From NCBI RefSeq assembly GCF_000285555.1, contig NZ_HE610996.1, positions 749,724 through 813,723 on the forward strand: a DNA stretch of 64,000 bases, written 5' to 3'. The notes under the pieces are model-generated. The model was not told the origin of the DNA, did not search any database, and saw only the letters and a program-made list of their open reading frames with translations. Below, in pieces: positions 17,264 through 27,841 of the stretch (position 1 is its first letter; each line of letters starts with the position of its first letter). Both the position numbers and the translations under genes were made by a program. The DNA is from Kurthia massiliensis (lineage in GTDB: Bacteria > Bacillota > Bacilli > Bacillales_A > Planococcaceae).

Positions 17264-19069
17264 CTATTTTCCTTGCATCACCATATCGTAGTAACGCCCT
17301 TTCGTTGCGAGTAATTCCTCGCGTAATCCACCTTCAATGAGACGTCCTTGCTCAAGCACGAAAATATAGTCCGCATTTTTCACTGTATTGAGTCGATGGG
17401 CAATGACGATGCTCGTACGCCCTTGCATTAATCGATCGAGCGCTTCTTGAATCGCCATTTCTGTAACGGTATCAATGCTAGACGTTGCTTCGTCGAGCAG
17501 TAAAATCGCTGGATCTGCAACGAGCGCGCGGGCAATCGACAGCAATTGTTTTTGCCCTTGGCTAATATCTCCACCGTCTTCTATTAAAATGTGGTCGTAA
17601 CCCCCGGCTAATTTCATAATGAAATCATGGGCATTCGCTTGTTTCGCTGCTTGTTCAATGTCCGCATCGGTCGCATCTAAACGGCCGTAACGAATATTGT
17701 CACGAATCGTACCTTCAAATAAAAACGGTTCTTGTAAGACGAATGCCATTTGTGCGCGCAAATCTTGGCGGGCAATCGTTTCAATATTGCGGTCGTCAAT
17801 CATGACACGCCCTTCATCGACATCGTAAAAACGTGCAATCAGCTGCATAACCGTCGTTTTACCGGCACCTGTCGCACCGATTAATGCAGCCGTTTTACCA
17901 GCAGGCACATGAAACGACATATGACTTAACGTCGGTTCTTCTGTCGAGGCATCGTAGCGGAACGTCACATCGTCAAAGGCGATACGTCCCGAAAGACGCT
18001 TTGTGAGTGGTTGTGCATGTGGCTCTGTCTCGATAGGTTCATCTAAAATTTCAAATACACGTTCAGCCCCTGCAATCGCAGAAAGCACATTGTTAAACTG
18101 GTTCGCTAAATCGTTTAGCGGACGCGTAAATTGACGTGCATATTCGGTGAAAATGACGATCATACCGACAGATAAATGACCTTGTACTGCTAGCATACCG
18201 CCGACGAGTGCAACGAGCGCAAAACTTGCGTTGTTTAAAAAGTTCATCGTTTTCGGAATCCCGCCTGCGTACACATTCGCCCAATAGCCGACTTGTTTTA
18301 ATTCGTCTGCTTTAGTTGTAAAATCATCAACGATTCGACTTTCTTGTGAATACGCTTTAACGATTAACTGACCAGAAATCGATTCTTCTACCATACCATT
18401 TAACGTACCGAGACGTTGTTGTTGGCCTTTGAAAAGTGGACCTGTACGACGCGTAATCCAACGTGTTGCGACGAACATGACCGGAATAATGACCATCGTT
18501 ACGAGCGTCATGAGTGGACTCAAACTAATCATGACGACAACTGTTCCGGTCAGAACGAGAATACTTGAAAACACTTGGATAAACGTACTATTTAACGTCG
18601 CACTCACATTGTCCATATCGTTCGTCATACGGCTCATTAATTCACCGTGTTGCTTTCGATCGAAAAATGAAATCGGGAGCTTTTGAAAATGGTCGAATAA
18701 ATCGGTACGCATACGATATACCGTCTGCTGTGCGATTCCGATCATCCAATAGTTTTGTAAAAACAAACTAATCGATAGCAATATGTAGCTAATCGCCAAT
18801 ACCGCCACGAATGTAAAAATGCCTTCAAGCTGTTTCGGAATAATATGTTGGTCGATTAACCGGCCGATTAAATAAGGACCGAGCAATTGTAGGGCAGAGC
18901 TTAAGACGACCATTAGTAATACGACGATAAGCAACATACGTTGTTCATCTACGTAATGCCAAATGCGTTTCAGCGTAGCCCCCATGTTCGACACTTTATC
19001 GCGTTTCTTTTTATTGCCTTGAATCATTTCTTTTGTCAGCACAGGTTTGTAGCTAAACGATTTAAACAT
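17264..19069 (-). CDS. ABC exporter subunit (permease-ATPase), consensus catalytic half
   Basis: 601 residues: an extended N-terminus, six membrane helices (about 45-330) and an ATPase domain with Walker A GATGAGKTT, signature ISQGQKQ, Walker B AILLLDEATSSID with the catalytic glutamate, and the H-loop IVIAHRLNT. The start is ATG 19069 behind AGGAGGTGG, overlapping the end of the upstream subunit gene by 8 bases, which implies translational coupling. Together they form a heterodimeric multidrug or lipid exporter like B. subtilis YheH/YheI (BmrCD). Confidence 0.9.
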   Translation of the reverse strand: MFKSFSYKPVLTKEMIQGNKKKRDKVSNMGATLKRIWHYVDEQRMLLIVVLLMVVLSSALQLLGPYLIGRLIDQHIIPKQLEGIFTFVAVLAISYILLSISLFLQNYWMIGIAQQTVYRMRTDLFDHFQKLPISFFDRKQHGELMSRMTNDMDNVSATLNSTFIQVFSSILVLTGTVVVMISLSPLMTLVTMVIIPVMFVATRWITRRTGPLFKGQQQRLGTLNGMVEESISGQLIVKAYSQESRIVDDFTTKADELKQVGYWANVYAGGIPKTMNFLNNASFALVALVGGMLAVQGHLSVGMIVIFTEYARQFTRPLNDLANQFNNVLSAIAGAERVFEILDEPIETEPHAQPLTKRLSGRIAFDDVTFRYDASTEEPTLSHMSFHVPAGKTAALIGATGAGKTTVMQLIARFYDVDEGRVMIDDRNIETIARQDLRAQMAFVLQEPFLFEGTIRDNIRYGRLDATDADIEQAAKQANAHDFIMKLAGGYDHILIEDGGDISQGQKQLLSIARALVADPAILLLDEATSSIDTVTEMAIQEALDRLMQGRTSIVIAHRLNTVKNADYIFVLEQGRLIEGGLREELLATKGRYYDMVMQGK

Positions 19070-20777
19070 GTGCTTCCACCTCCTGTTGAGAGGCGATAAT
19101 CGCTGCATATAATGGTGACGTTTTCGCTAATTCGGCGTGTGTACCACTTGCAACAATTTCCCCATCGTCCATTAAGAAAATGCGATCTGTCGCTTGAGCT
19201 GTATGCACTTTTTGCGTCACGACAATCATCGTCGCTTTTTCTTCTTGCAGCGCATCCCATAGCTTTTGTTCCGTTTGGATATCGAGTGCACTCATACTAT
19301 CGTCGAACAATAAAATCGCGGGCTTTCGAATGAGCGCACGAGCAATCGCAATTCGTTGTTTTTGACCACCTGATAAATTCACACCTTTTTGACCGACGCG
19401 TGTATGATAACCGTCATCAAATGTCATAATTGAATCGTGAATTTGTGCTTTACGACATGCTTCAATGACTTCTTCCATCGTCGCATCTTTTTTACCCCAC
19501 GTAATGTTGTCAAAAATCGTACCTGTAAATAATAGCGAACGTTGTGGTACGAAGCCAATTTGTTCGCGTAACGGTTGAATCGGCCATTGCTTCACATCGA
19601 CCCCTTCGACCGTCACTGTACCATGTGCGTCATATAAACGCGGAATGAGTTGCAACAGCGAGCTTTTACCAGAACCCGTTGCACCCATAATCGCGATTTG
19701 TTCACCGCGCTTCATCGCGAACGAAATGTTTTTCAACACATCTTTCTCATTGTCACCGTAACGGAACGAGACATTATCAAAGCGAATCGCATCGTCATTT
19801 TGACGCGTTTTTGGCATCGTCGTCGGTGTCGGTGCTTGATCAAGTTCGAGCACTTCTTCCATACGTTCTGCCGATGCTTTTGCACGTGCAAACAGTACGA
19901 TAATAAATGAAAACATACTAAAGTTGCCGGTAATGCGTAGCGCATAGTTAATAATCGACACTAAATCCCCGACTGGCATCGCGCTCGATTGAATTTGTTT
20001 TGCACCGAACCAAATGATTAGTAACAACGCTCCGTTCATGACGATTAATAAAATTGGTTGTACGATTTCCATTAATTGCAGTGCGCGCGACGTATTGTTG
20101 CGGAGCGCTTTAGCAATTTGTACGAAACGAGACGACTCGTACAAGCCGCGCATATACGCTTTAATAAGACGCGTCGCTTGTAAATTTTCTTGAATGACGC
20201 GGTTAATGCGGTCAATCGAACGCTGAACACGCTCAAACCCACGTCCTCCTTTACGCACCATCACCCATAAAAATAGCAATAGCAACGGTACAGGTGCGAC
20301 TAAATAAAGTGCGAGTTGTACATTGACGAAAAAGACGAGTATTAAACTACCGATAACGACGAGTGGTGCGCGTAAAATAAAACGCATACTCATGAAAAAC
20401 ACTTGTTGTACTTGTGTAACGTCATTTGTCAGTCTCGTAATCAATGCAGAAGTTTGAAATTTTAAAAAATTAGCCATTGATAACGACTGTACTTTTCGAA
20501 ACAACGCGATGCGCAAATCATACGCAAAACTTTGTGCTGCATGCGCTGAGAAAAATGAGTTCGATAAACCTGCTGCAAATGCGAGCAAACCGAGGCCAAG
20601 CATTATGCTGCCCCACGTGACGACATACGTCATGTCGCCTTTCATAATTCCCTCATCGACAATTTTACCGATGATGAGTGGTTGGATTAATTCAACCGCC
20701 ATTTCGATGAGCATAAAGGCGAGCGCGATGATGGCAGGCCATTTATACGGCCCAATAAAGCTGAACATTTTTTTCAT
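19062..20777 (-). CDS. ABC exporter subunit with degenerate ATP site
   Basis: 571 residues: six membrane helices (about 15-310) then an ATPase domain with Walker A GATGSGKSS and signature LSGGQKQ intact. The Walker B reads ILLFDDSMSALD, so aspartate replaces the catalytic glutamate, and the H-loop histidine is replaced (VVTQKVHT). This asymmetry is the signature of heterodimeric exporters such as BmrCD and TM287/288. It is the degenerate partner of the next gene. I place the start at ATG 20777 because the AGAAAGGA site directly abuts the earlier TTG codon. Confidence 0.9.
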   Translation of the reverse strand: MKKMFSFIGPYKWPAIIALAFMLIEMAVELIQPLIIGKIVDEGIMKGDMTYVVTWGSIMLGLGLLAFAAGLSNSFFSAHAAQSFAYDLRIALFRKVQSLSMANFLKFQTSALITRLTNDVTQVQQVFFMSMRFILRAPLVVIGSLILVFFVNVQLALYLVAPVPLLLLFLWVMVRKGGRGFERVQRSIDRINRVIQENLQATRLIKAYMRGLYESSRFVQIAKALRNNTSRALQLMEIVQPILLIVMNGALLLIIWFGAKQIQSSAMPVGDLVSIINYALRITGNFSMFSFIIVLFARAKASAERMEEVLELDQAPTPTTMPKTRQNDDAIRFDNVSFRYGDNEKDVLKNISFAMKRGEQIAIMGATGSGKSSLLQLIPRLYDAHGTVTVEGVDVKQWPIQPLREQIGFVPQRSLLFTGTIFDNITWGKKDATMEEVIEACRKAQIHDSIMTFDDGYHTRVGQKGVNLSGGQKQRIAIARALIRKPAILLFDDSMSALDIQTEQKLWDALQEEKATMIVVTQKVHTAQATDRIFLMDDGEIVASGTHAELAKTSPLYAAIIASQQEVEAHV

Positions 20778-21669
20778 CGCTTTCAATCCTTTCTTCTATT
20801 TTGTACATAATTCATATTTTCCCATAAAATTTCGGTTTACGAAATAGGAATGGCTCAGTCATGTTATGAGAAATGATGAAAAAGATATGTGTAACGGGAC
20901 GATAGATGCAACTTCTCGATAACAGGTACAACGCCTCAAGCACCGTTGTACTTCATCATGTACATTTTAATAACGATGTGTACACCACAATATTTTTTTA
21001 AAATGAACGCACTGTAGCGCAATAATAGTTCCTCTCACCTGCCATTTGTTAAAAAAAGTGCAGCATGAGATCGCGTTGAAAACATCAATTAGTTATTAAA
21101 TTTTGCGATATGTATTTGCGCACATTATTATAAAAATCGCCACAAATATTCAATACAACGTTCAAGAATATTTGATGATGATGTTGACGCTTGCATGATT
21201 GCTTCAACTAACGATATAGTAATTTTCAAATGTCATGAAAAATGTTATAAGTGGACAACTCGTGAAACGTCTTAGCAACAGCATTTCACCTATTTCTTCC
21301 CGCATATGCATATCAATATTGCATGAACCGATAAAATGACATAAATAATTAATAGAATACGTATCGCTCATATATCTATTAAAGGCACGTAACGTAACAC
21401 TTACAATACGAATAGCCTAGGTATAAATCTTTTTAAGTTTATATTTTTTACCTTTAAATGGTTATTAAATATAAATTTAGTACTTGTATCATTTAAAAAA
21501 TTAAAAAGACAAAATAACTATTTTATATTTTTTATATTGTATCATATACGCTCTTTTTCCCCTATGTGGAAAATATTATTGCCAATTATCTATTCATTAG
21601 TAATGACTTACAACTCATTTTTCTTTATAATAGAATTTATTAAAGCATTTCCAAGGAGTCGTTGTAGAC
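20778..21669. other. Long AT-rich gap with no confident gene
   Basis: About 890 bp. It holds the ABC operon promoter side and the promoter of the EAL gene. Also visible: a hairpin GTACAACG-(10 bases)-CGTTGTAC near 20928-20953; a minus-strand open frame of 55 codons (21204-21371) without a ribosome-binding site; and a second minus-strand frame ending at 21128 with protein-like composition (residues ILERCIEYLWRFL). The two frames might be remnants of a decayed gene. Nothing here is firm. Confidence 0.4.
21603..21631 (+). promoter_or_regulatory. Candidate promoter of PAS-GGDEF-EAL gene
   Basis: ATGACT, 17-base spacer, TATAAT at 21626-21631, 39 bases upstream of the start codon. Confidence 0.5.
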
Positions 21670-23673
21670 ATGAAAGAAGTCGAGAGTATTTTTCAATATG
21701 CGAACCCAATATTGAATTACACACTTTGTCCGATAATGACATTGAACCATGAAGGCAAGATTATTTCATGGAATTTTGAGTGTGAAAGTGTATTTGGATA
21801 TAACGCAGATGAAGTTTTAGGAAAATTCCCACCAATTTTTAATAGTGAACAACAAGAAATTGAGGAGCAATTTAATACGATTTTACGTTCTCATAAAGAG
21901 CTTGCATTCAATACACTTACATTGCTCACGAAAAATGAAGAAATTTTGCAAATGTCTCTTTTTGCAAAAGCATTAACAATTAAAGATGAACGCATTATTA
22001 TCGTCCGTTTTATGAAGGCGTTTACTTCAGAAGAAAGTGCAGCAGCGGAACTTAGTTGCCTTCGCGCAGGCTTAGAAGAATCTTTCATGGTTCTGTCTCT
22101 TGATCACGAAGGACTTATTAACTTTGCAAATCCACTTTACTTAAAATATAGCAAATGGACACCGAAACGTATTTTAGGTAAAACTTTATGGCAAATGTTC
22201 CCACAAACTGAAGAAGGAACAAACCAAGTTAATGAAATTTGGAACGTCATCCATAGCGGAAAAATCTGGCAAGGTGAAGTCGAGAAAATGGCAAAAGACG
22301 GCGAATCTTATTGGGTTGAATTAATTGCGATTCCGATAACACTAAAAGGTAATTCACCAGATTACTTCTTAGTATTGGCGAAAGATATTACAGAAAAAAA
22401 ATTATTGCAACAACGATTAGAAAAAATCGCGTACGTCGATCAAGAAACGGGCTTAATGAACCGTTATCGTTTAGAACAAATCGTCAACGAAATGATTGAT
22501 GAAAAACAACATTTCACATTCGTATATTTAAGCATCGACAAATTTTACTCACTAAAAGAGCTTTATAGTGAAGAAATGGAAACATTCCTATTACAAGAAT
22601 TTACGAACCGTATGAAAATGTACTTCCAAGATAGCATTATGGCGCGTATTACGATTAATGACTTCGCGGTATTAACGCCACTTGGTGAATGGTTCATTCA
22701 AGGGTTCTTATCATATTTAAAACAACACCCAATTTATATTGATGGCATGGCATTGCCACTGACAATTTGCGGTGGTATTTCAAAATATCCAGATGATCAA
22801 CAAACGTTCAACCATTTATTAAAAGCATCACATGCAATTATCGATAAAATTCATACTGAAGGTGGCAACACAATTTCAAGCCTATCAACAGATGACCATA
22901 AAGCGTTAAGCAAACGTGCACGTATCGAAAAACGATTAATGGTAGCACTCGATCAAAAAGATTTAAAAGTACTTTACCAACCACAAATCAACTTAGAAAC
23001 AAACAAAATTGAAGCTGTCGAAGCACTTGTCCGTTGGGAAGATTCAGAGTTAGGTATTATTCCACCAGATGTGTTAATTCCAATCGCTGAAGAAACAGGC
23101 TTAATTAATAACATCGGCACATTCATGTTAGAAAAAGCATGTGAACAAGCAGTGCAATGGAAAAATCGTGGCTACAACATTCGCGTCAGCGTCAACTCAT
23201 CTGTGCGTGAGTTCCGCGACAAAAACATGGTGAAATTAATTCGTGAAGTATTAGAGCGTACAGGCTGTACAGCAGACTTACTACAAATTGAAATTACCGA
23301 AAAATTTGCGTTAGAAGCCGAAGCGGAATCTTCAATTATTGCACAAATGAAAAAACTGCAATCAGAAGGTATTAAATTCGTACTTGATGACTTCGGTACA
23401 GGTTATGCATCATTCCGTTACATGCAGTTATTACCTTTAGAAGAATTTAAAATTGATCAGACGTTTATTTCAACGCTTGCGTATCAAAAGAAAACACAAA
23501 AATTGATTCACGGTATGATTCAATTTGGCCATTCTTTAAACATGCGCGTCCTTGCAGAAGGGGTAGAAACAGAAGAACAAATCGAATTATTAGCCGAATA
23601 TGGGTGTAATGCGGCCCAGGGTTATCACATTGGACGTCCTTCGGAAGCCTCAGTTGTAGAGACATTGTTTTAA
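21670..23673 (+). CDS. PAS-PAS-GGDEF(degenerate)-EAL protein, c-di-GMP phosphodiesterase
   Basis: 667 residues, cytosolic. Two PAS domains (about 10-115 and 130-245) are followed by a GGDEF-like domain (about 250-410) whose active-site signature is replaced by TINDFAVL, so it cannot make c-di-GMP. A complete EAL domain (about 415-660) has EALVRW, NSSVREF, EITEKF, DDFGTGYA, KIDQTFI and EGVET, i.e. all the usual metal and base residues. It should therefore hydrolyse c-di-GMP, perhaps controlled through PAS ligands or GTP binding by the degenerate domain. An AAGGAG site precedes ATG 21670. A GGEEF cyclase lies 4 kb downstream. Confidence 0.92.
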   Translation: MKEVESIFQYANPILNYTLCPIMTLNHEGKIISWNFECESVFGYNADEVLGKFPPIFNSEQQEIEEQFNTILRSHKELAFNTLTLLTKNEEILQMSLFAKALTIKDERIIIVRFMKAFTSEESAAAELSCLRAGLEESFMVLSLDHEGLINFANPLYLKYSKWTPKRILGKTLWQMFPQTEEGTNQVNEIWNVIHSGKIWQGEVEKMAKDGESYWVELIAIPITLKGNSPDYFLVLAKDITEKKLLQQRLEKIAYVDQETGLMNRYRLEQIVNEMIDEKQHFTFVYLSIDKFYSLKELYSEEMETFLLQEFTNRMKMYFQDSIMARITINDFAVLTPLGEWFIQGFLSYLKQHPIYIDGMALPLTICGGISKYPDDQQTFNHLLKASHAIIDKIHTEGGNTISSLSTDDHKALSKRARIEKRLMVALDQKDLKVLYQPQINLETNKIEAVEALVRWEDSELGIIPPDVLIPIAEETGLINNIGTFMLEKACEQAVQWKNRGYNIRVSVNSSVREFRDKNMVKLIREVLERTGCTADLLQIEITEKFALEAEAESSIIAQMKKLQSEGIKFVLDDFGTGYASFRYMQLLPLEEFKIDQTFISTLAYQKKTQKLIHGMIQFGHSLNMRVLAEGVETEEQIELLAEYGCNAAQGYHIGRPSEASVVETLF

Positions 23674-23677
23674 TAAA

Positions 23678-23720
23678 TAAAAACCACTTTTAGCTAATTT
23701 CGGCTAATTGTGGTTTTTTT
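23678..23720 (+). terminator. Terminator after EAL gene
   Basis: Stem aaaaccac / gtggtttt enclosing an inner ttagc / gctaa hairpin, then T run. Confidence 0.75.
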
Positions 23721-23768
23721 TATTTTGTAGTGTAAAATGGAGTTACTACCGCAACAGGAGGGACTCGC

Positions 23769-25118
23769 GTGCAATGGTTTCCAAAGACTAAATTAGGTAA
23801 AATTAATTTAGCACTCGTGATAATACTACTTATTTCATTAGGGTGTTTTTTAGTATTAGTTAATTTACACCAAAGTGGACAAAATTTAGCTGGTGCTGTA
23901 AAAAAAGTGTCGCAAGATGAACAAGACGACAAACAACAAAAGAAAGCTGTCAATAAAGTTCATGTGACGACAGAAAAGTCTCCGTTTGAAGGCGTAACAT
24001 ACATAACTGAAACATCAAAAGTGGACCGCTATAAGTTAATGTACCCAAAAACAGGTATTGCAACAATTGATGATGGCATTCAAAAAAGTGTGTATGCAAA
24101 ACGAGATGATTTTTTATTCGGCGAAACGGAAAAATTAACGATGTCGATTAAAGCAATGACATCTGACAATTACATTACATTCGTCTTGAAACAAAAAGAA
24201 TTATTGATTAACAAAGATGTATCAACGACCGCGCAAGTCTTTACATACGATCGTAAAACGAAAAAACTTGTCGACATTAACGACGTCCTTAAAACGAAAG
24301 AACGTTTAAATCGTTTATCAAAAGAAGTACGCATTCGCTTACAGCAAAAAAATCGCAAAGCAACGATTGATGCGAAAAAAATTGATGCGTTAACAGAGCC
24401 TAAATGGGCTAACTTCTCAACGTTTGCATTAGACGGTAAAAACATTAAATTTTACTATCAACCGAACACATTTAACGATGAACTAACAGCCGTGAGTGTC
24501 CCACTTGCATCATTAGATAAGAAATTCGATAAACCTGTATTTGATTTAAAAGCAAATGGCAAAAAGTATATCGCTTTAACGTTTGATGATGGTCCAAGTA
24601 AAAAAGTGACACCACGTGTATTAGAAATTTTACGAGACCATAACGCGAAAGCAACGTTCTACATGCTAGGACAATCTGTACAAGAAGCACCGGAAATGGC
24701 AAAAGCTGTTGCGAAAGACGGTCACGAAATTGGTAACCACTCATACAAACATGATAATTTATCAACAATGACGGCTGCGCAAGCATTCGCTGATATTACG
24801 AAAACGAATAAAATTATTCAAAAAGCATCTGGCTACGAACCATTAACGATTCGTCCGCCATACGGTGCACGTAATCACGGTTTAGAACAGCAATTATCAC
24901 AACCGACTGTGCTTTGGAGCATTGATACGTTGGACTGGAAAACATTAAACCCTACGGCAACGATTGGACAAGTTAAACAACATGCTTATCCAGGTGCTAT
25001 TATTTTAATGCACGATATCCACCCAACGACTGCTGACGCATTAGATGGTGTGCTCACGTATTTAGAACAACAAGGTTATGAATTCGTGACAATTTCACAA
25101 CTAGAAAGTAATCAATAA
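23769..25118 (+). CDS. pdaC: PdaC-like peptidoglycan/polysaccharide deacetylase
   Basis: 449 residues: N-terminal membrane anchor (about 8-30), a stalk-like DUF4163/DUF3298 region (about 65-255) and a C-terminal NodB deacetylase domain with its motifs in order: TFDDG (motif 1), HSYKH (motif 2, metal histidines), RPPYG (motif 3), DTLDW (motif 4) and LMHDIH (motif 5). This is the layout of B. subtilis PdaC (YjeA), which deacetylates N-acetylmuramic acid and confers lysozyme resistance. It acts outside the membrane. Starts at GTG 23769 with a CAGGAGGGA site. Monocistronic. Confidence 0.88.
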   Translation: MQWFPKTKLGKINLALVIILLISLGCFLVLVNLHQSGQNLAGAVKKVSQDEQDDKQQKKAVNKVHVTTEKSPFEGVTYITETSKVDRYKLMYPKTGIATIDDGIQKSVYAKRDDFLFGETEKLTMSIKAMTSDNYITFVLKQKELLINKDVSTTAQVFTYDRKTKKLVDINDVLKTKERLNRLSKEVRIRLQQKNRKATIDAKKIDALTEPKWANFSTFALDGKNIKFYYQPNTFNDELTAVSVPLASLDKKFDKPVFDLKANGKKYIALTFDDGPSKKVTPRVLEILRDHNAKATFYMLGQSVQEAPEMAKAVAKDGHEIGNHSYKHDNLSTMTAAQAFADITKTNKIIQKASGYEPLTIRPPYGARNHGLEQQLSQPTVLWSIDTLDWKTLNPTATIGQVKQHAYPGAIILMHDIHPTTADALDGVLTYLEQQGYEFVTISQLESNQ

Positions 25119-25161
25119 TCGACACTATAAAAGGCGCTAGAACAAAATTCTAGTCAATTAC

Positions 25162-25206
25162 AAAAGACATTCACGGTTTGAATCAAATCGTGAATGTCTT
25201 TTTTTC
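25162..25206. terminator. Bidirectional terminator
   Basis: Stem aaagacattcacg / cgtgaatgtcttt with flanking A and T runs, between convergent deacetylase and aldehyde dehydrogenase genes. A smaller inverted repeat, ctagaa-caaaa-ttctag, precedes it. Confidence 0.8.
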
Positions 25207-25211
25207 AGCTT

Positions 25212-26690
25212 TTATTGTGTATCTATTTGTGCGCGTTGTAATTTACCGCTAAAGTCGATATAAACACTTTTCACTTCCGTATATAATTCAACAGCACTAG
25301 CGCCTGCATCTCGGTGACCATTCCCCGTTCCTTTCGTTCCGCCGAACGGTAAATGAACTTCTGCCCCTGTCGTGCCGGCATTTACGTAAACGATACCGGT
25401 ATCTAAATCGCGCTGTGCACGGAAAACAGTATTCACATCTTTCGTATAAATCGAGCTGGACAACCCATATGACACGCTATTATTAACGTCGACCGCTTCT
25501 TCTAAACTTGCCACTTGAATCAATCCGATGACCGGCCCAAAAATTTCTTCTTGTGCTAAACGTGAATGTGGGTGCACATTTTTAAACAATGTCGGTGCAT
25601 AATAACAGCCTAAATCGTAGTCATCTCCTTCTAAAATATGACCACCTGTCAGCAACGTCGCACCGTCTAATTGCGCGAGTTCGACGTAACTATGAATTTT
25701 ATAAAGTGCCTCCATATTAATAACTGGCCCAACCCGATTGTTCGGATCGATGCCATTGCCAATCGTCAGTTGTTCAATTTCTGCTAGTAGCTTTTGCTCC
25801 AACTGTTCGGCAACCGCTTCGTGTACGATGACGCGACTGCAAGCTGTACAACGCTGTCCCGCCGTTCCGAACGCACTCCAAACGATACCTTCTACGGCCA
25901 AATCAAGGTCGGCATCGTCCATTACGATGACCGCATTTTTACCACCGAGTTCAAGCGATACTTTTTTCAAATGATAACCGCCAAGCTCGGCCACTTTGCG
26001 TCCTGTCGACGTAGAGCCCGTAAACGAAATAACTTGCACATGTGGGTTTTGAACGATTTCTGTGCCGATTTCATTGCCCGCCCCGAAAATAATGTTTACG
26101 ACGCCTGCTGGCAAACCGACTTCTTCAAAAATTTTCGCCATTTCATACGCGATGATCGGCGTTTCAGACGCAGGTTTCCAAATGACCGCATTCCCACTCA
26201 CAATCGCTGGTAATGCTTTTAACAAAGGTACACCGATTGGGAAATTCCACGGTGTAATTAAGCCAACGATACCAACGGGCGTACGCACGCTCATCGCAAA
26301 TTTATCGTGCAGTTCAGATGGCGTCGTCTCTCCTAATAGACGGCGTCCTTCCCCTGCCATATAAAACGCCATGTCGATGCCTTCTTGAATTTCACCGCGC
26401 GCTTCTTCAATTACTTTTCCCATTTCTTCTGTTAACACACGTGCTAAATGTTCTTTTTTCTCTTTTAGTTTGTAGCCAACTGCTAATAAATAATCGGCGC
26501 GTTTCGGTGCTGGTACTTTTCCCCACGCTTTTCGTGCAAGCTCTGCCGCTTGAATCGTTAAATCGAGCGTATGTAGAGATGCCATTGGTACTTGTGCTAA
26601 TGTGTCGCTCGTTGCTGGGTTGATGACGTCTAAATATTTCTCTTCATCATCACTGTAAAACGCTCCACCAATATAATGCGCTAATTTCAT
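25212..26690 (-). CDS. NAD(P)-dependent aldehyde dehydrogenase
   Basis: 492 residues, aldehyde dehydrogenase superfamily. Visible landmarks: [13 protein letters not shown], the cofactor-binding FTGSTSTGR, the general-base glutamate in [11 protein letters not shown], the catalytic cysteine in [12 protein letters not shown], and [10 protein letters not shown]. Substrate is not predictable. Start at ATG 26690 after GGGGGAT; an upstream in-frame TTG overlaps that site and is less likely. Divergent from the AIM24-family gene, single-gene unit. Confidence 0.9.
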   Translation of the reverse strand: MKLAHYIGGAFYSDDEEKYLDVINPATSDTLAQVPMASLHTLDLTIQAAELARKAWGKVPAPKRADYLLAVGYKLKEKKEHLARVLTEEMGKVIEEARGEIQEGIDMAFYMAGEGRRLLGETTPSELHDKFAMSVRTPVGIVGLITPWNFPIGVPLLKALPAIVSGNAVIWKPASETPIIAYEMAKIFEEVGLPAGVVNIIFGAGNEIGTEIVQNPHVQVISFTGSTSTGRKVAELGGYHLKKVSLELGGKNAVIVMDDADLDLAVEGIVWSAFGTAGQRCTACSRVIVHEAVAEQLEQKLLAEIEQLTIGNGIDPNNRVGPVINMEALYKIHSYVELAQLDGATLLTGGHILEGDDYDLGCYYAPTLFKNVHPHSRLAQEEIFGPVIGLIQVASLEEAVDVNNSVSYGLSSSIYTKDVNTVFRAQRDLDTGIVYVNAGTTGAEVHLPFGGTKGTGNGHRDAGASAVELYTEVKSVYIDFSGKLQRAQIDTQ

Positions 26691-26843
26691 AGGCTTATCC
26701 CCCAAAAAGTCGTTTTTTTAAAATTAACAGAAAAAATAGAAAATTAAAAGTGTCTGTCATCGAATTTAATAGAATTGAAACTTTTTAAAGGTGGAAACGT
26801 ATATAAATACATACATAACTACACAATTTGGAGGCTGACACAT

Positions 26844-27644
26844 ATGAGAAACGACGAAATTGATTTTAAAATTCATGGCGATGATATGCAGTTTGTAGAA
26901 GTAGAATTAGACCCTGGTGAAACAGCAATCGCTGAAGCTGGCGCTATGATGATGATGGAAGATGGGATCGTCATGGAAACGATTTTCGGAGACGGTTCAC
27001 AATCGAGTAACGCATCTGGCTTTATGGGCAAATTAATGGGTGCTGGTAAACGTTTATTAACAGGTGAAAGTTTATTCGTCACAACATTTACGAACCAAGG
27101 ACAAGGGAAACAACACGTTTCATTCGCAGCGCCTTACCCTGGTCGTATTATTCCGCTAGATTTAAGCCAATATAACGGGAAAATCATTTGTCAAAAAGAT
27201 GCGTTTTTAGCAGCGGCACGCGGTGTCTCTGTCGGCATCGAATTTCAACGTAAATTAGGCACAGGCTTCTTCGGTGGCGAAGGTTTCATCATGCAAAAAC
27301 TTGAAGGCGATGGTCTTGCGTTCGTCCATGCAGGTGGTACGATCATTCGTAAAGATTTACGCCCAGGCGAACGTCTGCGCATCGATACAGGCTGTTTAGT
27401 CGCTATGACAGACCGTGTTGACTATAACATCGAAGCAGCGGGCGGTATTAAAACGTCGCTGTTCGGTGGTGAAGGTTTATTCCTTGCAACACTACAAGGA
27501 CCAGGCTCTGTTTGGATTCAATCTATGCCATTTAGTCGCCTCGCTAGTCGCGTCTTTGCCTCTGCCCCTGTATCTCAAGGCGGCGGTGGTCGTTCTTCAG
27601 ATGAAGGCGGTATCGGCGGTATTTTTGATTTATTTAACCGCTAA
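26844..27644 (+). CDS. TIGR00266/AIM24 family protein
   Basis: 266 residues, soluble, beta-rich. Family landmarks: [16 protein letters not shown] near residue 31, [10 protein letters not shown], and a glycine-rich C-terminus ([12 protein letters not shown]). The bacterial AIM24-like family has no defined biochemical role. Start at ATG 26844 with a strong GGAGGC site; an upstream in-frame extension has none. A terminator follows. Confidence 0.88.
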   Translation: MRNDEIDFKIHGDDMQFVEVELDPGETAIAEAGAMMMMEDGIVMETIFGDGSQSSNASGFMGKLMGAGKRLLTGESLFVTTFTNQGQGKQHVSFAAPYPGRIIPLDLSQYNGKIICQKDAFLAAARGVSVGIEFQRKLGTGFFGGEGFIMQKLEGDGLAFVHAGGTIIRKDLRPGERLRIDTGCLVAMTDRVDYNIEAAGGIKTSLFGGEGLFLATLQGPGSVWIQSMPFSRLASRVFASAPVSQGGGGRSSDEGGIGGIFDLFNR

Positions 27645-27647
27645 TCG

Positions 27648-27688
27648 AACATCCCCTTTTCTCCTCGTAGAAAGGGGGATTTTTTTTA
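27648..27688 (+). terminator. Terminator after AIM24-family gene
   Basis: Stem atccccttttct / agaaagggggat and eight T. Confidence 0.8.
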
Positions 27689-27841
27689 TCATTCTTTCGT
27701 AGAAAAACTACGCGCAATAAATGGCGTGCGCAGCGTCAGCTATCGAGCAGATCATTCAATAATTGGTAAGGGACACATATTCACATTAAAAACATGTTAA
27801 AATATAACTTTAACTTGGTCTTAATGTAAGGAGTGCCTATT

